A DNA stretch of 64,000 nt from Aliikangiella sp. G2MR2-5 (lineage in GTDB: Bacteria; Pseudomonadota; Gammaproteobacteria; Enterobacterales; Kangiellaceae). Below, one piece after another: positions 61,430 to 64,000 of this stretch. The notes below the pieces were generated by a model. The model had not been told where the DNA came from and did not search any database. It saw only the letters and a program-made list of their open reading frames with translations. The DNA is taken from the NCBI RefSeq assembly GCF_015687155.1, contig NZ_JADPQF010000005.1, positions 186,001 to 250,000 of the forward strand, given 5' to 3'. Every line of letters starts with the position of its first letter. Positions within the stretch are counted from its first letter, which is position 1. The position numbers and the translations under genes are program-made.

Positions 61430-62362
61430 TCAGATTAAATTGACGGCAAAGCCGGTTACGCATGCCGTGGTTATCACAAGAACTGCAAACGCAACCACTA
61501 ATGGCCAGTGGAACATGCGCTTCATCATTATCATTTCGGGAAGACTGGCACCTGCGCCGGCGATTGTCAGCGACATAACAGCGCCCATACTCATGCCTTT
61601 AGCAACAAGAGAACCTGCGATCGGGACAATGGTGGAGGCTCGGATGTATAAAAATATACCAATAAGCGCGGTGAGCGGAATTAGCCACCAGTCAGCACCG
61701 GAGGCCAGTTCGCCAAAAAATTCAGCTGGCACATAGCCATGGAGGATAGCACCGATGGTAACGCCGATAGCCATGTAAGGCGCAAAGGAAATAAACTGCT
61801 TGATGGCGGCGGTTAATAATTTTTTGCCTTTGACTGGTACTTCCTCTGTTTGAACAGAACAATTTGAGTCGTTGGCAGAATCACACGAATTTTTACTGAC
61901 TTCCGTATTAACATTGCAACCCGAAGGCAAAATGTCCTGCCGGATAAAGCGATCAAACTTGAGCTTTTCAAGTATAAATCCACTGCCGATAGCCAATATC
62001 GTGACAAATGCAGCGTAAAGCAAAGTAATTTTTGCACCGAAAGTGACCCAGAAAAGTGTGATGATAAAAGGATTGAGTAAAGGGCTTGTAAAGAGAAACG
62101 CCATAATTGGTCCGAATGCCGCCCTGGCCTGAATCAGTCCGATTGTCATTGGCAAAGTTGAGCAACTACAAAATGGTGTTATCGCTCCCAAGCCCACGGC
62201 GACACTGTAGCCGCGGTTACCGCTCAATAATGTTTTAATCTTGTGAGCCGGTAGCTTGTGGTTAATCCAGGCGACAAAGAAACTAATTAAAATAAAGAGC
62301 ACTGCGAGTTCGCTGAATACGAATAGAAAAAAATTGACTGCTTCGTTGAGTGATTGTGACAT
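61430..62362 (-). CDS. SO_0444-family Cu/Zn efflux permease
   Basis: 310 residues with about eight hydrophobic helices in the ArsP-like permease fold. The motif PFCSCSTLPMTIGLIQARAAFGPIMAFLFTSPLLNP is highly characteristic, its two Cys residues lying in a membrane helix. A central loop has several Cys (SGCNVNTEVSKNSC...NDSNCS) that may bind metal. It is divergent from an ArsR-type regulator gene across 151 bases, the arrangement of known SO_0444-like systems for metal (Cu/Zn) export. The substrate is inferred from the family. Confidence 0.9.
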   Translation of the reverse strand: MSQSLNEAVNFFLFVFSELAVLFILISFFVAWINHKLPAHKIKTLLSGNRGYSVAVGLGAITPFCSCSTLPMTIGLIQARAAFGPIMAFLFTSPLLNPFIITLFWVTFGAKITLLYAAFVTILAIGSGFILEKLKFDRFIRQDILPSGCNVNTEVSKNSCDSANDSNCSVQTEEVPVKGKKLLTAAIKQFISFAPYMAIGVTIGAILHGYVPAEFFGELASGADWWLIPLTALIGIFLYIRASTIVPIAGSLVAKGMSMGAVMSLTIAGAGASLPEMIMMKRMFHWPLVVAFAVLVITTACVTGFAVNLI

Positions 62363-62406
62363 TTAGGGTCTCCCGATTGAGGGTCATCAGTATAAATAAA
62401 ATCTAT

Positions 62407-62426
62407 ATTTCCAGAATTGTCGAAAT
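62407..62426. promoter_or_regulatory. Candidate ArsR operator, copy 1
   Basis: ATTTC-N10-GAAAT inverted repeat in the permease/ArsR intergenic region, 45 bases upstream of the permease start. Confidence 0.65.
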
Positions 62427-62431
62427 ATTAT

Positions 62432-62451
62432 ATTTCCAGTATTATCGAAAT
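62432..62451. promoter_or_regulatory. Candidate ArsR operator, copy 2
   Basis: ATTTC-N10-GAAAT again, exactly 25 bases after the first copy with only a few differences in the spacer. The two sites are consistent with cooperative repressor binding. A partial third copy (ATCGAAAC) lies nearer the ArsR gene. Confidence 0.65.
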
Positions 62452-62513
62452 GTCAAATATCAAGTATTGATCACCGAAACTATCGAAACTATTTCCTGAT
62501 TGGTTGGAGTTGT

Positions 62514-62849
62514 ATGAAAGCGCTAAATTCACCTGAAGTAACTCAAGTTGAGTCCATTGCTGCGCGGATCGCTGAGTTGGGTCATCCCACCCGGCTTTTA
62601 ATTTTTAAACATTTGGTTAAGGCCGGTGAAAGTGGCGCACCGGTTGGTGAGATTCAACAGGAACTTGGTATTCCGGCATCAACTTTGTCCCATCATATTG
62701 CCAAGCTGGTTAAAGTGGACCTAATCAAACAGGTAAGAGAGAGCAGAACGCTTTATTGTCTTCCTCGTTTTGACTCACTTTTAGCTGTAATTAATTTTCT
62801 ACAGGAAGAGTGCTGTATTAATGAAAAGTGTGGTGGTAAAAGGTCTTAA
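62514..62849 (+). CDS. ArsR/SmtB-type metalloregulator
   Basis: 111 residues. A winged-helix DNA-binding domain: RIAELGHPTRLLIFKHLVKAGESGAPVGEIQQELGIPASTLSHHIAKLVKVDLI. The C-terminus ends EECCINEKCGGKRS with a CC pair and a further Cys that could be the metal site. Divergent from the permease it presumably represses. The canonical ELCVCDL site of ArsR proper is not present, so the sensing site is probably C-terminal. Confidence 0.9.
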   Translation: MKALNSPEVTQVESIAARIAELGHPTRLLIFKHLVKAGESGAPVGEIQQELGIPASTLSHHIAKLVKVDLIKQVRESRTLYCLPRFDSLLAVINFLQEECCINEKCGGKRS

Positions 62850-63210
62850 TATCCTTTGAGTACAAAGCAGTTAAAATAACCAGCTAAAATACCAAATCCT
62901 GATCATTTTTACTGATTTGCCTAGCGGAAAGAGCAGTAAACGACCAATTTTCGAAATTAACAATTAAGTCGTTATTAATCAAATAGATATTGGGTTTTTA
63001 GGGAATAAATATCGCCTGCAAAACTGACTTTTATCTGGCTTTCGAGTTATTTTTCTTGATATTTGTTGAAAATAGCGTATAAAGCACCTTCCAAAATTTG
63101 TTGGCTGCTTAAAAAATAACCTTTTTAAGCGGTCCGGCTGTGCGTTCAGAGGTCTTTTTAAGGTTTCCACCCTGAGCTGAGTTTAATCCTTGATTATGGG
63201 AGAATAAGAA
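62850..63210. other. Intergenic region upstream of speD
   Basis: About 360 bases. No leader peptide, riboswitch or terminator is recognised. It should hold the promoter of the polyamine genes. Confidence 0.4.
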
Positions 63211-63690
63211 GTGTTAGAGAGCTTCGACTATAATTCTGAGATTGATCCGACAGTCGCAACAGAAGCTCATTGGCCAGAGTATAACAATGTCAATGAGAAC
63301 GATGAGCGAAACGATCATTTTGTCAGACGCGACGGTAAAACATTTGCCGGTACACATATCATTATCGACCTTTGGGGCGCGTCTAATTTGGACAACCTTC
63401 AAGTAATGGAGCAGGCTTTCCGTGATTCTGTAAAAGAATGCGGTGCGACCCTGTTACATATCCATATGCATCATTTTACCCCTAATGGCGGTATTTCCGG
63501 TGTAGCGGTACTTGCTGAATCTCATATTAGTGTTCATACGTGGCCTGAGGCCGACTATGCCGCTTTTGACGTATTCATGTGCGGCGACGCTGAACCTCAT
63601 AAAGCAACCGAGATTTTACGCAAAGCCTTCTTGCCATCACGTGTTGATGTGCGTGAAATTCTTCGTGGCGAGAATATTAAGCTAAAATAA
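63211..63690 (+). CDS. speD: S-adenosylmethionine decarboxylase proenzyme
   Basis: 159 residues from a GTG, with GGGAG 9 bases upstream. LAESHISVHTWPE contains the Ser that self-cleaves to form the pyruvoyl cofactor, and FDVFMCGDAEPHKATEILRKAF is the family C-terminal block. It resembles the short bacterial/archaeal SpeH-type proenzyme more than the 264-residue E. coli SpeD, with an extra N-terminal stretch of about 40 residues. It makes decarboxylated AdoMet for spermidine synthesis. The speE gene follows 126 bases later. Confidence 0.92.
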   Translation: MLESFDYNSEIDPTVATEAHWPEYNNVNENDERNDHFVRRDGKTFAGTHIIIDLWGASNLDNLQVMEQAFRDSVKECGATLLHIHMHHFTPNGGISGVAVLAESHISVHTWPEADYAAFDVFMCGDAEPHKATEILRKAFLPSRVDVREILRGENIKLK

Positions 63691-63816
63691 TTGCACCTTT
63701 GATTAATTGGTCCGGGTATCTTATTGTTAGGCTATCAGCCTGACCAGGGATTTCCGGACTTTTGCTGTTTGCAATTCGAACCTGTCATCAGATTAAGAAA
63801 ATTACGGACTAGAACT

Positions 63817-64000
63817 ATGGCCAAACGATTTACCGAGACGCTTTATTCTACTTATGGGCAAAGCTATGTTATTGATGAGGTGTTATTTGAAAATCGCACC
63901 GAACATCAACATTTGATTATTTTCAAGAATGAACAGTTCGGTAACGTCATGGCACTTGATGGTGTGGTTCAGACAACAGAGAAAGATGAATTCATTTATC
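63817..64000 (+). CDS. speE: Spermidine synthase, N-terminal part (cut by window edge)
   Basis: The first 61 codons from the ATG at 63817 are visible. They read [25 protein letters not shown], then [32 protein letters not shown]. The [22 protein letters not shown] pattern is the signature of SpeE, which transfers the aminopropyl group from decarboxylated AdoMet to putrescine. Its position after speD supports the call. The remainder lies beyond the window. Confidence 0.92.
   Translation, partial: MAKRFTETLYSTYGQSYVIDEVLFENRTEHQHLIIFKNEQFGNVMALDGVVQTTEKDEFIY

Overview
The window reads as chromosome of a low-to-moderate GC gammaproteobacterium, probably marine. RdgC, TrxC, a PilZ protein, an SO_0444-type metal permease, an MJ1255/VC2487-type glycosyltransferase, a QEGLA-motif (DUF1704) protein and speD-speE are a gammaproteobacterial mix. 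Oceanospirillales/Kangiellaceae relatives would fit, but that is inference only. No rRNA, tRNA, CRISPR array or prophage is visible.

Layout. 1-4.2 kb: end of an amidohydrolase, dgkA, small proteins, a SprA-like metalloprotease and a Dam-type methylase. 4.3-9.6 kb: a leftward TetR / RND transporter / LolA-fold protein / beta-barrel operon with a 28-bp perfect palindrome in front. 9.8-22.6 kb: a chemotaxis transducer, a secreted subtilase with two PPC domains, orphan genes, an APC permease, an HD hydrolase and a pectinacetylesterase-family enzyme.

22.99-29.76 kb is the standout region. It is a rightward gene-cassette array with attC-like sites between small ORFs and no integron integrase in the window (a CALIN-type array). 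Four of its cassettes have exactly complementary 5' core and R'' motifs. The array is interrupted by foreign or rearranged DNA: an ECF sigma/anti-sigma pair on the opposite strand, fragments of pcm and of a moxR-type ATPase fused at a short repeat, and a Y1 (REP-associated/IS200-like) transposase whose flanks carry inverted versions of that same repeat. The right flank of the transposase holds expanded tandem copies of the repeat.

30-64 kb is ordinary chromosome: a MopE-like exported protein, a periplasmic solute-binding protein, an ADP-forming acyl-CoA synthetase-like protein, two diguanylate cyclases, an EAL-HDOD protein and PilZ (c-di-GMP signalling), rdgC, trxC, a cyclophilin lipoprotein, an exported methyltransferase plus M28 peptidase beside an Lrp-type regulator, a TPR protein, GST, aspartokinase, a J-domain protein, two YbaK-like proteins, a eukaryotic-type glutathione synthetase, a metal permease divergent from its ArsR-type regulator with twin candidate operators, and the start of a speD-speE polyamine operon that runs off the right edge.

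Short perfect tandem duplications (8-42 bp) are scattered over the intergenic DNA. One of them frameshifts the moxR fragment. This looks like a genome-wide habit of slippage.
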